DNA of 64,000 nucleotides from Xylogone sp. PMI_703 (GCA_021399445.1 JAJTUQ010000012.1:1-64000); one strand, 5' to 3'; positions 20,761 through 33,086 are shown, counted from the first letter of the stretch. The notes: generated by a model not told the origin, from the sequence alone. Numbers and translations are program-made.

Positions 20761-20942
20761 GAGTACCTCAAAAATAAAGAAAGAGGAGTGGCATGAAAAT
20801 AGGAGTAAAGTGCAAGTTCATATTACATATTTTGCACAATATACCTGTGACAGTTTCGACCTTTACAGACGAATTCTTGATACTATGTAGAAATAGAACA
20901 TATAACTTTAAATTATACTATTTCTACATGTATAATAACTGA

Positions 20943-21643
20943 TTACAGCGTAATAAATTTGATTTGATATGGTTTACCATAAATACTTTTATAAAAACTT
21001 GAAACTTCATTCCAAAGTTCCTTTGCATTATTTATTTCTAATTCACCAAACGAACCCTTTGACTGTTAAGAATATCAGAAAAGATATCAGTAGCTGCAGC
21101 TATTGATCCTTTCTATAAAAGTACTTCGCCAATATCATTCCGGATTCGCAAATACAAACGTTTAGTCTGATTCTGAGAAAAGTGAGCTGCAGCATTATGT
21201 AAATACTTCTCAGCCTCTTCCAGTCTTCCTGTTCTCATAAATACCACAGCTTAGTTAGACATAATAAACATTGATATGTCAGGAGTAAGTGTATCCAAGT
21301 CACGGCTCAAGTCCAAAAACCTCTGGAAACTTTGTAGTACAGGATCGAATTTTCGCTGGTTAGTATAAACTAGCCCCAGATTGGTTTGAACATCTGCCAA
21401 AAATTCAACTTCACACATCGCGAGTAGCTGGTTTAGGCTCAAGCCGTTTTCAACAATCCGATAAATAACTAACGCTTTCTCATATCACCCAACATGTCGG
21501 AACAAGAGACCAAGACTTTCGAGCTCTACGAGGTTGGTGTTTGGGCCCCATTTACCCCGTGCTATATAATTCCAGCACCGGTCAGCGTGAAGCTCTAATC
21601 GTCTCATCTTCTCCCAGAAATTCTCTGATAAATTGAACAAGGC
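20943..21643 (-). pseudogene. TPR-repeat protein relic
   Basis: A continuous minus-strand frame from 21643 shows helical repeats of TPR type: ELESLGLLFRHVG, stop, YEKALVIYRIVENG; then VQTNLGLVYTNQRKFDPVLQ; then SN, stop, AVVFMRTGRLEEAEKYL; then RNDIGEVLL, stop, KGS. Each stop could come from a C to T change (CGA to TGA, CAA to TAA, CAG to TAG). A one-base shift near 21058 leads to the C-terminal ELEINNAKELWNEVSSF and a stop at 20943. The layout resembles the TPR tail of fungal NB-ARC/TPR proteins, but no nucleotide-binding domain is present upstream. Confidence 0.6.
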
Positions 21644-21929
21644 AGAACTAAAGAAACGGCGAGGTCGGCCTCGGAAGCAAACAAAAGGTCTCGACGGATA
21701 CGCCACATCCCAGTCCCCACACAATAGGAGATCAAGAGATCCAACACCACGAGCCAAACCTCGTCGAGGTCGACCTCGGAAGCCAATTAACCAACTGGAC
21801 GCCACTGTCAACGGCAAGCCATCAACGCCTGCAGTAACCTGTCACAATGCCGTTGCACATTCTGAGGCTCATCTTCCAGGACCAAAAAACTCAGATGTCG
21901 CACATTCTATCCATGCCCGAGGAAGATGA
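21633..21929 (+). CDS. Possible AT-hook protein fragment
   Basis: A 98-codon frame with two AT-hook-like motifs, KKRRGRPRKQ and PRRGRPRKPI, about 35 residues apart, in a basic, Pro/Ser-rich context. AT-hooks bind the minor groove of AT-rich DNA. The underlying DNA word CGAGGTCGGCCTCGG is nearly palindromic, so the opposite strand also reads RGRPRR. That weakens the strand choice. The minus-strand TPR relic ends where this begins. No upstream exon or clear start context is seen. Confidence 0.3.
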   Translation: MNKAELKKRRGRPRKQTKGLDGYATSQSPHNRRSRDPTPRAKPRRGRPRKPINQLDATVNGKPSTPAVTCHNAVAHSEAHLPGPKNSDVAHSIHARGR

Positions 21930-22518
21930 GTTTACACACCTTAACTGGCCTGTAGGACCACCTGACATCAATGCTGCAAATGTCGGAGTTCAGATATAGG
22001 AGATTCCATGGACAGTAAAGAGGATATGATGGTAGTCGAGTTAAAGGAGAAGAGTTATTCACGGGCAGATATTCAAAAAGTTATGGCGCATCGGAGTAAA
22101 GATGAGATCCATGAACGCCATTCAACAAACCTGAATAGGAAGCGCCGTGAAACTTTACAACGTCAAGCCCAACAATGCGAGCTGCACAACAACGACTAGG
22201 CATGATGCCCTACATGTTTGAGGTATGGTGGCAATCCAAGTACGCTATTCTACGACGTCCAATGTGGGACCTACATTCGGAAATCCTCTGTATATTTTAG
22301 TCCGATACTAGTAACACATTACACTGTGTCCTTTACAAACCTTTGTACACTCTTCCATCCAGGGACCTTTTTCTCGCAATCCGTACCGTCTAACATCAAC
22401 TACGTGATTCTATATTCCCTTTGGACTTCAAGTTTCTTGTAGTAAACACGTACCAGTAAGATATCTGACCACTTTAAAGGGGGTGGCAATCCATCTGACA
22501 TTTGGTTCCGAGCTATCC
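21930..22518. other. Gene-free stretch
   Basis: A 63-codon basic open frame at 22008-22199 (plus) may belong to the AT-hook fragment but has no motif of its own. Nothing else is recognised. Confidence 0.3.
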
Positions 22519-23889
22519 TCAAGATTCAAGCGCCCTGATCCAGTGCAGTCCAATCAACCCTAAATCCAGTCCGGAATTGGCGGCATCATCTTTCTTTCTT
22601 CTACTTTCTCTTCTGTCTTCTCGCAGCACTCCATTTCCATAGTCAGCCGGATGCTGGCTAAGCTGCAACTGGCTACTAATGGACTGCTGCGTAAGCTCCC
22701 ACCTTCGTGGACGGTGTAAAGACCTGATGCTCTGACGATCTGAAATCACCTGCCCTGCACCAGGAGCAGCTGTGATAGTCGTCCCCGGTGTTGCTGCTGG
22801 GGGAGGTGTTGGCGAATCTGATCTGAATAGAGGATGAATCTGAGCTTCTCTTAAGCTCCCGTTCCGACTCGTTATCTGCGAACTCTTTCTAGTGACGTCC
22901 TTATGACTGTTTGCTGGACTATAACTGCGACTCTTTGGCTGGCTCCTTGAAGCTGGCTCCAAATCAAGCGGAATCTCGGGACTTGGACTTCTGCTACTTG
23001 TGGGAGTGGCAGGTATGGTTTCCAGAATCTCTGGAGTCGGTGATGATTTTCCGAGGACAGCCTGCTGTACATAAGGTTCTACTGCAGACGTATCCCAAAA
23101 ATTAAAGCTGTCTTCAACACATGAATTACTCTCGGGATATCCAGAATCCAGGGATTCCGGCCGTTGTGTTGTTTTCTGGCTACCAGATATGAGTTTCGTC
23201 TTTGACGTAATTGGACGTACAACTTACGATAGTGAATTTCGAACAGACAAACGCCTGCTCCAAGATGGCGAGGATGTTGACTTAACAGTATTGCTCCCTC
23301 TATGATCAACACTCTCTGGAGGACTTCGGTCTTGTTGCCTCTCAGTCTGCTTCATTTTTGATAAACTGTGATTTCCCGATTCTACTTGGAAAGGTTATAT
23401 TTGCTGATGGAAATCCATCCTTTGGATTAAGATAGTAGTTATTATGAACACGATCTCTGAAATTAAAGAAATGGCCCAGACAACAAAGACACCAGTCATC
23501 AGACTTTCCGTGGAGGAACCTAGTGTCTGACGAGGAAGATCAGTAATCCCGTTACGAATCACACAAAGACCAACAGCTGTTGCAGTAGTTGACAAGGCGC
23601 AAAAAAATCCACAAAACCCGGCCAGAAGATATATGTGCTGTCGACCATGTCCGACATCTTTGATATGTACTCCATCACGATATTGGAATTGTCTTGCAAG
23701 CAATATTAATAGTAAGTCTACATTAACGAAATTTAGCACTGATGCAACAATTTCCACCTTGTCGCCCTTGAAGCCGGTATATTCACCAGAGAGAGTGACG
23801 GCGAATACTATGTTAAAAACCAGCAAGGCGAGCTCACAGAGTACGGCGAGCACGCCCAGTGGCACAAGAATAGCTCGAGGAACTGTCAT
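22519..23889 (-). pseudogene. Four-helix membrane protein with a long cytoplasmic tail, one in-frame stop
   Basis: The start ATG is at 23889. The first 160 codons encode four hydrophobic helices (LVPLGVLAVLCELALLVFN; VLNFVNVDLLLILL; IYLLAGFCGFFCAL; GVFVVWAISLISEIVFI). An in-frame TAA at 23395-23397 (CAA to TAA would explain it) ends the helix part. The frame then stays open for about 290 codons of Ser/Pro/Arg-rich sequence to 22519. In the tail, GTAAGT (23225) to TAG encloses 48 nt and looks like a real intron that hides another stop. Either the stop is a recent lesion, or the protein is the short 164-residue form and the tail is old coding DNA. I do not recognise the family. Confidence 0.5.
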
Positions 23890-25271
23890 GATATACCGGC
23901 GAGATAAAGATATTTTGGACAGTTGAGGTATCGTGAGGTATTGCAGCTCAAACTGGAAACGAACAAACGGGATGAGACAAGCCGATAGTGTCTCAATTTT
24001 GTAATGTTTGGCGAATGGAGGTCAATTGACCCTCTTTAAGAGCTCTGGACCCATGGAATGAATGCTTGACGTCGATACCAAGAAGTATAACAGCTACACA
24101 GGGGCGTAGCCGTCCTAGCAGTTAATGGAACAACCCAACGCGTGGCCGATTGATCGACAGAAGGTCGAAAAAAGTGGTTGTCAATTCCAGTTTCTCGGGT
24201 GTGACAATACGTGTACAAAAATTTTACAATTTTTTGAGTATTTTAGGGTTCCTACCCAGCATGGCCGGGTTGTGGGCCTTTTGGATGAGGTTCAGGTTTG
24301 GCTGTTATACGATCTCACTTAGGGTGCTAAGGTTTATGGCATGAATGCCTTCAAATGCAATTTCGACCTGGAATAATGTCGACTAATAATTTTGAAAAAG
24401 TGTAAAACAAATGGAAATAAAGAATGACGGTTCTTAACTCACTGTGGGGAAGGCCGTAACATCTATATCGAGATTTGCTCTGTGCTGAATGCGTTGCTGT
24501 CGATCAAATCCAGGTTGTCGGGATCCATCTTAGAAACATGCACCTGTATCAATAGTCCCAGAAGTATATCCCCTCATTGTTGGGATTCACCTTAGAAAGT
24601 GTTGAAGTGGATGACCTGTGTCTGCGCAGACCTGATCAGCCTGGTGGCCTTGCAGCTCGGCCCCTACAGAAGTAGCACCCATAGCATGGTTGGTAGCTCG
24701 GTCACCGAGATATCATGTGCATCTCAACTGGGGCCCAACGACGATTTAATTAAGATATTGAGCCGATTATGGGTTCTAGAACGTTCGCTCCAGGTCTTGC
24801 CTACTATTTGCCGGCTCTAATTTGGCGCTGATGCCTGTGGCCTAAGGACTTAAATTAGCCCATGTCCCAGGCTCACGATGCCTTACACGTAAACACATAA
24901 AGCTTTGCTTTTCATAAAGACAGTGCTGCAAATCGTAATCTAGAACCATAATGTCTAACCTTAGGGGCTTAGTCTGCCTTGGAATGATACGGTAAATTTA
25001 CATTCTGTTTTCCAAGAAGCTGGAATTAGCTCCCGAGAAAATACATTTCCACCAGTATAAATTCCTTCCCAGACAGGTTGTAATGCGAATGTGGAAGGGA
25101 AAATGGCTTGGAGAAGCAGGAAGCATTATGGATTGATTGAAGAGGAATCCTTTTTGTAGCTTAACCTGTCATGGCTACAGTTGTCGATCAAATGGCCAGA
25201 ATCTGTCTACCTGGGATTATATTAAATTATCGACATTTAGGCTCATCAACTTTACTGCATCTTAATGGCAA
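23890..25271. other. Gene-free stretch
   Basis: About 1.4 kb without a recognisable gene. Open frames are short and share no motif with known proteins. Confidence 0.4.
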
Positions 25272-25956
25272 TCAAGCGTATTGAGAATTTGATACATATT
25301 GAGTCATATCTTGGGTGCCGACCTCCAAATCTCGATCGGATGCTAAAAGAGTTTCCCCAGCTAGGTGAGCAACATCAGGATACTCCATATTACCCATAAT
25401 ATTGACCAAACACTTATCACTTGCAGAAGGCTGTGGTGAAGAAGGCAGAAAGAGTTGAAGTTCGAGATCCCTCTTCATGCCCCTCCGAATGTTTGCAGCA
25501 TTCTCTAAGATGCTCTCATTTATGCCAACCACTACCACTTTCCTGTAGTTCTAAGTTAACTTACATTTTAAGATATGACGACTTTAGAACTTACAAATCG
25601 CATTCTTTCCACACAGTTTTATCAAAGCTTAACTCATCCCAACCATACTTCCCAGTAGTGAAAGGTACAAGGATTGTCGATGTTGCTGACTGACCTAACA
25701 ACAATCCGAAAAGCATTCTATTAATAATGATGGAAAAATTATGTTCCCAGTCTGCACTACAATGTACTTTTCTCAGATCAGCAGTATAACTATCCTGGAC
25801 CATGTGAACAGGAGGTTCTGTTTTAAGGGAAGAAGCAACTATTAATTTGTCTCTTTGGAGTGTGAATTCGTACGTGGTGAGATTTCCTGTTGTTCGAAGA
25901 AATCCTCGGCGGGAATTTGACTCGTAAGAGGATTCCCGTTGTTGTAGAAGAGGCAT
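25272..25956 (-). CDS. Hypothetical protein, two exons, no known family
   Basis: Exon 1 (25956-25595) starts MPLLQQRESSYESN. A 52-nt intron (25594-25543, GTAAGT...CTACAG) joins in phase to exon 2 (25542-25272). The predicted product is about 210 residues with no signal peptide, no membrane helix and no motif I recognise. Segments that look protein-like include TTYEFTLQRDKLIVASSLK, GKYGWDELSFDKTVWKECD, KVVVVGINESILENAANI and VAHLAGETLLASDRDLEV. The in-phase intron with a consensus donor is the main support. An upstream exon is possible, since another frame is open to 26030. It may be lineage-specific. Confidence 0.45.
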
Positions 25957-27146
25957 ATTACAAAGCTCAGATCCCTTGTAGAGGAAGCGTTGTTAACTCG
26001 AAGTTTCACAGGAATATAGAAAATAATCAATGCAAAGATGATTACTCTTGAATTGAACTAAAGCCTCTATCCAGGGTGGAAATATAAAAGTTTATATAAA
26101 TCCTGCGTCTTCCCCTAAGCAAGAGTATGCATAACTTCGCGTGCACACTTGATAAGCTCGATGTATGGTATATTAATTAAGCAAGCTATGCATACTTCGC
26201 AAGCCGCCGCCGTCCACAAATGTTCAACTTTTTCCAACTCCCATATTCATCGCCACTCGAATTTTGCTATGCTAACTCTCTCCCACTGCGCCTGCTGAGT
26301 CGGATCCTCAGATCGCCTTCTTCATCTTCAAATCCCTCGTCGTCTTCATCTTCTTGGAAGAGTAACTCGAGCTCATCGTGAGGTTCCTCCTGCTGAAGCA
26401 GCGCGGACTGTCTTACCCCGCGGTTGAGCGCTTCTTTCCTGTTATTGCCAACCATTCTACTTGCTCCTCCTCACTCTCGCTGCCGCTTTTAGTTATTAAA
26501 CATCAAGTTGGTTATTTTGCTAGTATTATCAAGGAGAACGTTAAACAGATTTGCTGTTATTGTTTGAGCAAGAAACTTTTAAATTTTATATTTAAGACAT
26601 TAATGCAAGATCTCTGGTGAGGGAATCGAGCATTATGCTGCTCAATACAAGACATATTCAGTTAAGAATGTGATCTCGACAAGGATGGTCAGGCTATAAG
26701 ATGATCTCGGCAGGATAAGGCCTAGAAGGACCACCTATGTTTAGGGATACGTGAGTCAATCCCTTAGTGGATCGTCTGGATTAAGAGCCAACCAATTAAG
26801 TAGAACCAAGTTATTATTTTTGGATAAGCTTGTTTCAGAGTGTAGATCGGTCCCGTGTACGACCCAGCTTGCTCGCCCGAATAGTTCCCAGAGATATGAC
26901 GATTGAAGCGCGACGATGTGTTAGGTTAACTGGCGATCCAGGATGGGCTTCCAGCAATAAAACAATATACCATCACTAGGCCTCAACGTGGCATTTAGTG
27001 TTGAAAAGACTATCGGGACAACAGCATCAGACGCATTTGCAAGATCGGCCGGGCGAACTTGGCAAGGATGGGCGGGGCGTAAGGATCGGGACCTGGGCCA
27101 TGTTGCTTGAAGAAGATTCAGATGGCAATGACGCGGCCCCCCCCTC
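25957..27146. other. Gene-free stretch
   Basis: No gene recognised. A 62-codon acidic frame at 26267-26455 (minus), rich in Glu/Asp, is probably accidental. Confidence 0.35.
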
Positions 27147-28220
27147 TCATGGAGTCCGGTTACCGCCCCCGTCCACGGGTTCCGTACTTGTAAAATATTT
27201 CGAGAAGTCGGTGCTAGAAGTTGGACTACGGTTAGACTTGTTCTTCTTCCATCCCAACTTGGCACTCATCTTCTTCCACCCGCTGGTTCCCTCATTCTGT
27301 AAGTTTCGTGGGCTTGCAGTTGGTGAGAAACCAGAGAATCCCGTGTCCGACGGAGGTGGTATTGTTGATGGTGTTCTCGGTTCTATCGTAGAATCCATGG
27401 GCAAGTCATCGCTACCATCAGCCAAGCTCTTAATGCTACCAATTACAGATGATAGCCTTGATCCAGATCCAGATCCGGATGCGATGGAGGAGAGGTTGGC
27501 TGAAACTCGAGAGGGTTGAGTGGAAAGAGGTGAGAAATGCTGCAGCGACTGCCTCGAAGGAGAACCATCTGGTCCAACTCCAATGAAATTTTGGTTTCTT
27601 TCTCGGCTTTGTGAGGGTGATAAGGATCGCTCATCAATGTTCACTACTGAATTGTCTGATGTCCACGAGTTGAAATATGAATCGGAAACTCCATGTGACG
27701 GTGTAACTGAGTTAAGGAAAGGAACAAAAACTGATTCGTCCATCAAATCGTAGACGACCTTTACTGCTTGATCAAGGTGCGATGGGTGCGGAGGAATGAA
27801 GGCATTAGCCAAAGAGACTAATTCATCCCGTATTTCGGAAGGGAGGTTAACTTCGCGTGGGCTATTCTGCGCAATGTAAGTATCTAATAAATTCTGCCAC
27901 AACATCCGTATATATGCACTGTCAGGTGTTTGTGGTGATAATAAAATCTGCGAATCTTGATCAATCATAGTCTGATAATGATTACCATATCTTGAAGCAT
28001 CTATGGTAAATTCCAAGTTCTCTAAACAATGGTTTTGCGAGAGATATTGCGTGAAAGCACGCAAAGTCTGTGGTGGTGAGGACTCATCCGCCAATACTTC
28101 TCGCAAAGTTGGTCGTCTCGGGCGGTATGGACCACCCGGGATCATCAGGCTCAGAGGCTTGGATGGCCGAGCGTCTCCTTTTGACATGAATCCTTTGCTG
28201 TCTGTAATCTGAGATGACAA
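27147..28220 (-). CDS. RGS-domain protein (regulator of G-protein signalling)
   Basis: 357 codons, one exon, starting MSSQITDSKGFMSKGD. Residues about 38-170 form an RGS domain: PTLREVLADESSPPQTLRAF, SQNHCLENLEFTIDASRY, the connecting helices, and DQAVKVVYDLMDESVFVPFL at the end. RGS proteins speed GTP hydrolysis by G-alpha subunits and so damp receptor signalling. The architecture of one RGS box plus a long Ser/Pro-rich tail (residues 185-357) is like the short RgsA/Rgs2-type regulators of filamentous fungi, not FlbA, which also has DEP domains. No damage is seen. Codon use and GC content are ordinary, so this looks like a functional gene in the middle of decayed DNA. Confidence 0.9.
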   Translation of the reverse strand: MSSQITDSKGFMSKGDARPSKPLSLMIPGGPYRPRRPTLREVLADESSPPQTLRAFTQYLSQNHCLENLEFTIDASRYGNHYQTMIDQDSQILLSPQTPDSAYIRMLWQNLLDTYIAQNSPREVNLPSEIRDELVSLANAFIPPHPSHLDQAVKVVYDLMDESVFVPFLNSVTPSHGVSDSYFNSWTSDNSVVNIDERSLSPSQSRERNQNFIGVGPDGSPSRQSLQHFSPLSTQPSRVSANLSSIASGSGSGSRLSSVIGSIKSLADGSDDLPMDSTIEPRTPSTIPPPSDTGFSGFSPTASPRNLQNEGTSGWKKMSAKLGWKKNKSNRSPTSSTDFSKYFTSTEPVDGGGNRTP

Positions 28221-29433
28221 AGGAGCGTGGGATGATGTCCCCTCTGATGGAAGTTGGGAGATATATCAAAGACGGTTCGCGCTGTTTCAACTTTCGCATT
28301 GCGTTTTTCAAATATCTCCTCGCATATATTAGTCAATGCTCTCAACTTTCCCCATTTCTAATACTAAAACAAAGGCTCGAGAGTTTTAATAATTCCACTA
28401 GTTTCCGTCAGTGTTCAGGTATAATTATCGTTAATATGTAACAGATAAATCTGGTTGTCAAATTATATCGATGCCGTTACAAAAGCAATTATCTAATTGC
28501 CTCGGCCTAAATTCAAAGAGTAAGCATGCGATGACATCGTTGTGCCAACTGATTGCAGAGCTGGAAGTTAGATCGAGTCATAGCAGTTTGGCCACCGGGA
28601 TGCAAGTGCCACTCTCGGGGATTGATTCCGCTTTCCCCAGATTGCCGTATTTAGGTACTTTGACGCCACGGCTGATTCTCGGCATTAAACTTGCAAAATG
28701 ATTGTTAAAATCTCATATGCTGATATATGTTGAGCAGGTAATATGGCTTGTAGGATGTTAGTACCATGACATGCTAGCCAAGCCGAGATGATGATGAGAA
28801 CTGCCAACTCTGTGGAATTGTATGTGGATGAAAGGCTTGAGGCCCTTTGGGAAGGCGGAGAAATCATGCAGAGACACGTCCTGTCAGATCATTTGGAATG
28901 TTTCCGAAGATCGAGACTGAGCGATGGCTAATTCCGATAAGAGATCTTGCCATAAGCATCCCAAACGCATCATGCCTAACTAAGCTAATGCTTACCGGCT
29001 TTAAATGGGTGCTGGAGGCCAGAGCTGCACCGGGGGACCTTTGATGTATTGGGCAATGATGCGATTCCGCATAACTCAGACTGGAGAGTTGAATACAGCA
29101 ACAGACTAGAAGCAACAAAAAAAAAGGCAAAGGGAAAAGTTTCAAACCTTACATCACAATAGAACAGGCGTTGACATGAGCAATCTATCCCACAACAGCT
29201 AGGCAAGCAAGGTTTAGCAGATTACGCCAAACCCAATCCTTGTGCGAGATCCTGCGGACTCGCTTGCACGTGCATTCCGGAAGCCGTCTTGGCTCTGCAC
29301 CATCCAGGTACGGCACGCCCTCCGATCTGTGACCGATGATCCAACAACGCGACAGCGTGACAGTGGCCGCCGCCCGCCACCGCCCACCCAGTCAGCAGCA
29401 CCGTCGCCTAAATGGCAGGCCTAGTCGAGCTGG
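28221..29433. other. Gene-free stretch
   Basis: About 1.2 kb upstream of the RGS gene. Several short frames on both strands, none with a recognisable motif. 29240-29420 is GC-rich. Confidence 0.35.
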
Positions 29434-29795
29434 TCAAGGTGTTGCGCAGACTGGGTTTGGCCTGGTGGGTTGTGCGGCGCAAATGAACGTTCTCGGCGAA
29501 GGCGGCAAGGGTGGCGCAGCGTTTTTGTGGAGACCCCGCTTAGGGCGACTCTCGATTTTGATAATGGCAAAGGAGCGGTAGAAACGCCGCTCAATGTGCT
29601 TGCGGTGGATGCAATGATGAGGGATATCGAGTCCTTGGATAAAAGAGAGGGGCGGTGTTCTGGGAACGATGAATTGGGTTTGGCGCCCAACTGGCGATAC
29701 GCCCGTCGCCGGTTCCGATAGGAAGAAGTTTGCTGGGCAAGTATGATAAATGTAGAGTAAGTCGGGTCCCAGAGTTGATTGTTGAAGAGGCTGGG

Positions 29796-32700
29796 CAGGG
29801 CTCCTAATAGTGCAACCAGTGCGTTTGGAGGTCTCAAACTGCTCAATTAGTGCGTGTGACTTGGCCACACTGAACTACCTGTCCGTTTGACTTGGCCACA
29901 CTAAACTGCCAGTGTGCCCGAGATGCGCACACTGCACTATTGGTTTGGTTCGTCATGGTCAAACTAAACTACCAGTGCAAACTGTAGTCCACACTATTAG
30001 TGTGGGCACAATAACCCGGCTCACGACCTGCCCTCCAATGTCTCCAGGCTTCCCAATACCGTCCTCGACTTGTCTCACAATCCTGCTTGCCAATCCCTTT
30101 CCTGAATGCTAAGCATTGGAGATGGTGCCACTGGCTGCTGTATCAATATAACGACACTAGATCTGCCATTAGACAATAACACATCAGATAAGGCAGAAAG
30201 CTTACCTCTGATGGGACTATCAGAGCACTCCTGTCCCAGGATCGTAGGCACTCCAAGAGATTTAACGTTTCGATATTCATAGATCCTCGCTGGTCAGTTA
30301 CCGAAAGTTTGGCCTTAGAAAAGAGTCGCTGTGTCTCAGTAGACATAGGCGCAGTCGATAGAATGTCAATGGCCATCAAAGATAAGTTAGGAAACCGTCG
30401 TCGCTGCACTGATTCCAGCCACCATTTCAACGGATCTGATACCATCATCACAGGCTCACGGCAGTATATTTCGTACTCGTCGTCATCCATGCTAAAAATC
30501 GTAGCCTTTTGCTCCTTCATCCACATTTTGTACCCATTTAGTCGCCTTGTAGTAGGCTCCTGTGCAGAACCTGGTCGAACAGGACAGGAGGTGGTTGATT
30601 TGTACATCTCCCTCCACAGCTCCCCTACCCGAGCTTTAGCTCTCTCAATCCACTCATTCTTGTCCTCCCAAGTTTTCTCCATGTATGCCCACTTAAAAGA
30701 AGGATTCAATACCGTTGCTGCTGAATAGAAAGGCGAATCTTCCGTCAATTCATAGTAGTCGGCCAGTTTGGCCCATGCAGTCTCCATCGTTGTCGCCAAG
30801 TGAGGAATGGTTGTGGCCTTCTTGGCTGCCTCAGTGTGATGCAAGAGATAGTCCATGGCGGGCAGAACGTCAGAGATGGAATTTCCTATGCCTTCGTTGG
30901 CCATGGTTGCGTCGTGAAATAGCTCAAGAAATTGGTGGGTCTCAGCTAAAGTTACCCAGTCAGAGGGAGTCAGAATATCATCTTGTAGGCCTGGCTCTTG
31001 AGCACAAAATACAGTGATGGCTTGCTGAATTTTAGGCCTGAGGACCTATTCGACCATGCTATACCATGAATTCCAACGAGTGTCATTGTCGTGTCACAGC
31101 CTTAGACCGTCAGTGAGACTAGTAAACGTTCGAAGCCGCTGAGGGGTCCACGTAATGTAGACCACGATATTGTGTAACTTACCAATAATTCCTCGCTTTC
31201 TCCATTGCTCAATTTCCTCACCAAATAGCCCGTGATAAGAATCTGTTGTAGATGGTCGCTTTCCTATGAGGAACTCCATCACAGCCAGATGGATGATATG
31301 GCCAAAACAGCGAAGTTGGTGAGGAAGAAGGTCATAGAAAACATCGAACTCGTGTTCCAAGTTGTCAGAGACTTTGTCGATCATAATGTTCATGTTGAAG
31401 GTATTATCCATCATAAAATATCCAATCTTTGAAGCTATTCCAAATTCTCGTATAAACTCCATGATGACTTCAGCCATGTTCTCACCGCTATGCTCTCCTT
31501 CTAATTCTTTTATCCTCACCACCAGGGACTACAGACCATGATCTTCAGTAACGAATTGAACTGTGAATCCTATTACACTTAAACAATTTGGCGATGTCCA
31601 GTTGTCGGGAACAATATGGATTGATGACAGGGCATTCTGTAGAGCTCGCTTTACAAACTCCTTTTTATTGTCGTAGCCCCATTGTAAGTCATTTTTAACT
31701 GTATCGCCAGACCTCGGGAGGAGATCGTCGGCGGCAGGACGAATATATCGGACAAAATCGCGAAAAGCTGGCTGCTCAACATGAGCAAAAGGGAGATTGC
31801 AAGCTACGGTGTAGCGACAGTACAATTCGTGTAGGGTAACTTGGTCTAGGGCATCTTCCTCTATAGTCATCTTGCGTTTCCTTGTGGGGCCAAGAGTTCC
31901 ATCAGCCAAGTAGGCAGTGATGTCTTCAAGGCGACTTTGCGTCAAATCCCGCCCGTTCTCTTGCCTCCCGGAAATCATGATCTTGTGCTCCTTCCGCAAA
32001 TGATTGACGATGGCGGACGACCCTCCCGAGTAATTGTATTTCTTTGCTCTTTTCTTGTCAAAGCAGGGCTGGCAGTGCCACCATTTCGCTCCTTTGGAAT
32101 CGACCCAAGCTGCTGGGCTACTTCTGCCCTCTTCTTTTCGACAATACTGCCAGATAGGAGACGTCGTTTGGCGTGATATGCTAAAAGGTGGCGAAGACGA
32201 TAGTGCCGGTGACGGGGCTACCGCTGTATCACGAATAAAGTCGGAGTCATCAGTATGACTGGTACTGCCAATAGAACTAGCAATCTCGGCGTAATCCGCG
32301 ATGGAGGACATGATTCGGTAGAGACGGTATGTAGATAATATAGAGTGGTGATCATGAGAGTCTGTCGGCACAGATTGTTGGAATCTTGGGAGTAGACCAG
32401 ATTTTTTGCAACCTCTTTAGTCTGTTGACTTCAAGTGCAGCGAATCTAGATATTATATGGTCGACAACTGACTCTCTTGTCTATTCTAGGCTCTTGGGCA
32501 TAGATGTTTGCAAGCTGCGGAGCCGAAACCAACCAACTACTTCTAATTATTGAGTATGGTCACCCATACTTGGCAACCAGCCAATTCAGAAGCTATGGAG
32601 ATTTGATTGTGATCATAGGTTCCAAATCGTTTTGGGACTCCATTTTCAACTTCCAGTGTAGTACTTGTCTAAGTCTGCAGGCCAATGATTGGCCACGGTA

Positions 32701-33086
32701 TGAAGTTGCTGTTAAACCCGTACACGCATGTAGTTCAGGACTATGGTTTCCAGTTGCGCAACATTAAAGCATACCTTCGCACTGTCTTGCTCGACGCGAC
32801 TAACGCGTGGATCGCGTAGTTCAAACGCGTGTAAAACGCAATGTTCTGTGACACGGGCCGAGTTTGGTCTCACTAATAGTGAGACTGTTAGTGTGCGAGG
32901 GTCGCACTGGACTACTGGTTAGTGTGGTCCAGTTACACTGGACCACCAGTGTGGTGTGAAAGGCTTGCACTGAACCACCAGTGTAGTCCAAGAGATGCAC
33001 ACTAAACCAATAGTCCATGCACTATCAGTGTAAACTACAGTGTGCACTAATAGTGCAGTTCCTAGTGCACACTATTAGGAGCCCTG
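29796..33086 (-). mobile_element. hAT-superfamily DNA transposon, full length
   Basis: 3,291 bp, starting CAGGGCTCCTAATAGTG with the matching inverted repeat at the right end (CACTATTAGGAGCCCTG). The 8-bp direct repeat AGGCTGGG flanks it exactly (29788-29795 and 33087-33094), the target length of hAT elements. The subterminal 200-250 bp at each end are packed with short repeats of the type CACTATTAG, CCAGTGTG and CCACACTAAAC in both orientations, as is usual for transposase binding in hAT ends. One transposase frame fills the interior on the minus strand. Confidence 0.93.
30143..32371 (-). pseudogene. hAT transposase with three nonsense codons
   Basis: A single 743-codon frame. A BED-type zinc finger lies at 32100-31980 (C-x2-C in WWHCQPCFDKK, H-x4-H in HLRKEH). 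The RNase-H-like core follows, with a catalytic Asp in YFMMDNTFNMN, the RCFGHIIHLA signature and DTRWNSWYSM. Near the end is the hAT dimerisation domain, DPLKWWLESVQRRRFPNLS with LSTAPMSTETQRLFSKA. Stops at 31529 (TAG for CAG), 31094 (TGA for CGA) and about 31047 (TAG for CAG) break it. All are C to T on the coding strand. There are no frameshifts, so inactivation is by point mutation only, most simply RIP. The copy could still move if another transposase acted on its ends. Confidence 0.92.

Noticed and set aside
23178..23225. A second nonsense mutation in the four-helix membrane protein
   Set aside because: The TAA lies within GTAAGT...TAG, 48 nt, which reads better as an intron that keeps the frame.
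27443..27753. Additional genes on both strands inside the RGS gene
   Set aside because: They are antisense or shifted frames within the intact RGS coding region.
28685..29206. Genes upstream of the RGS gene on the minus strand
   Set aside because: Only short overlapping frames with no conserved motif.
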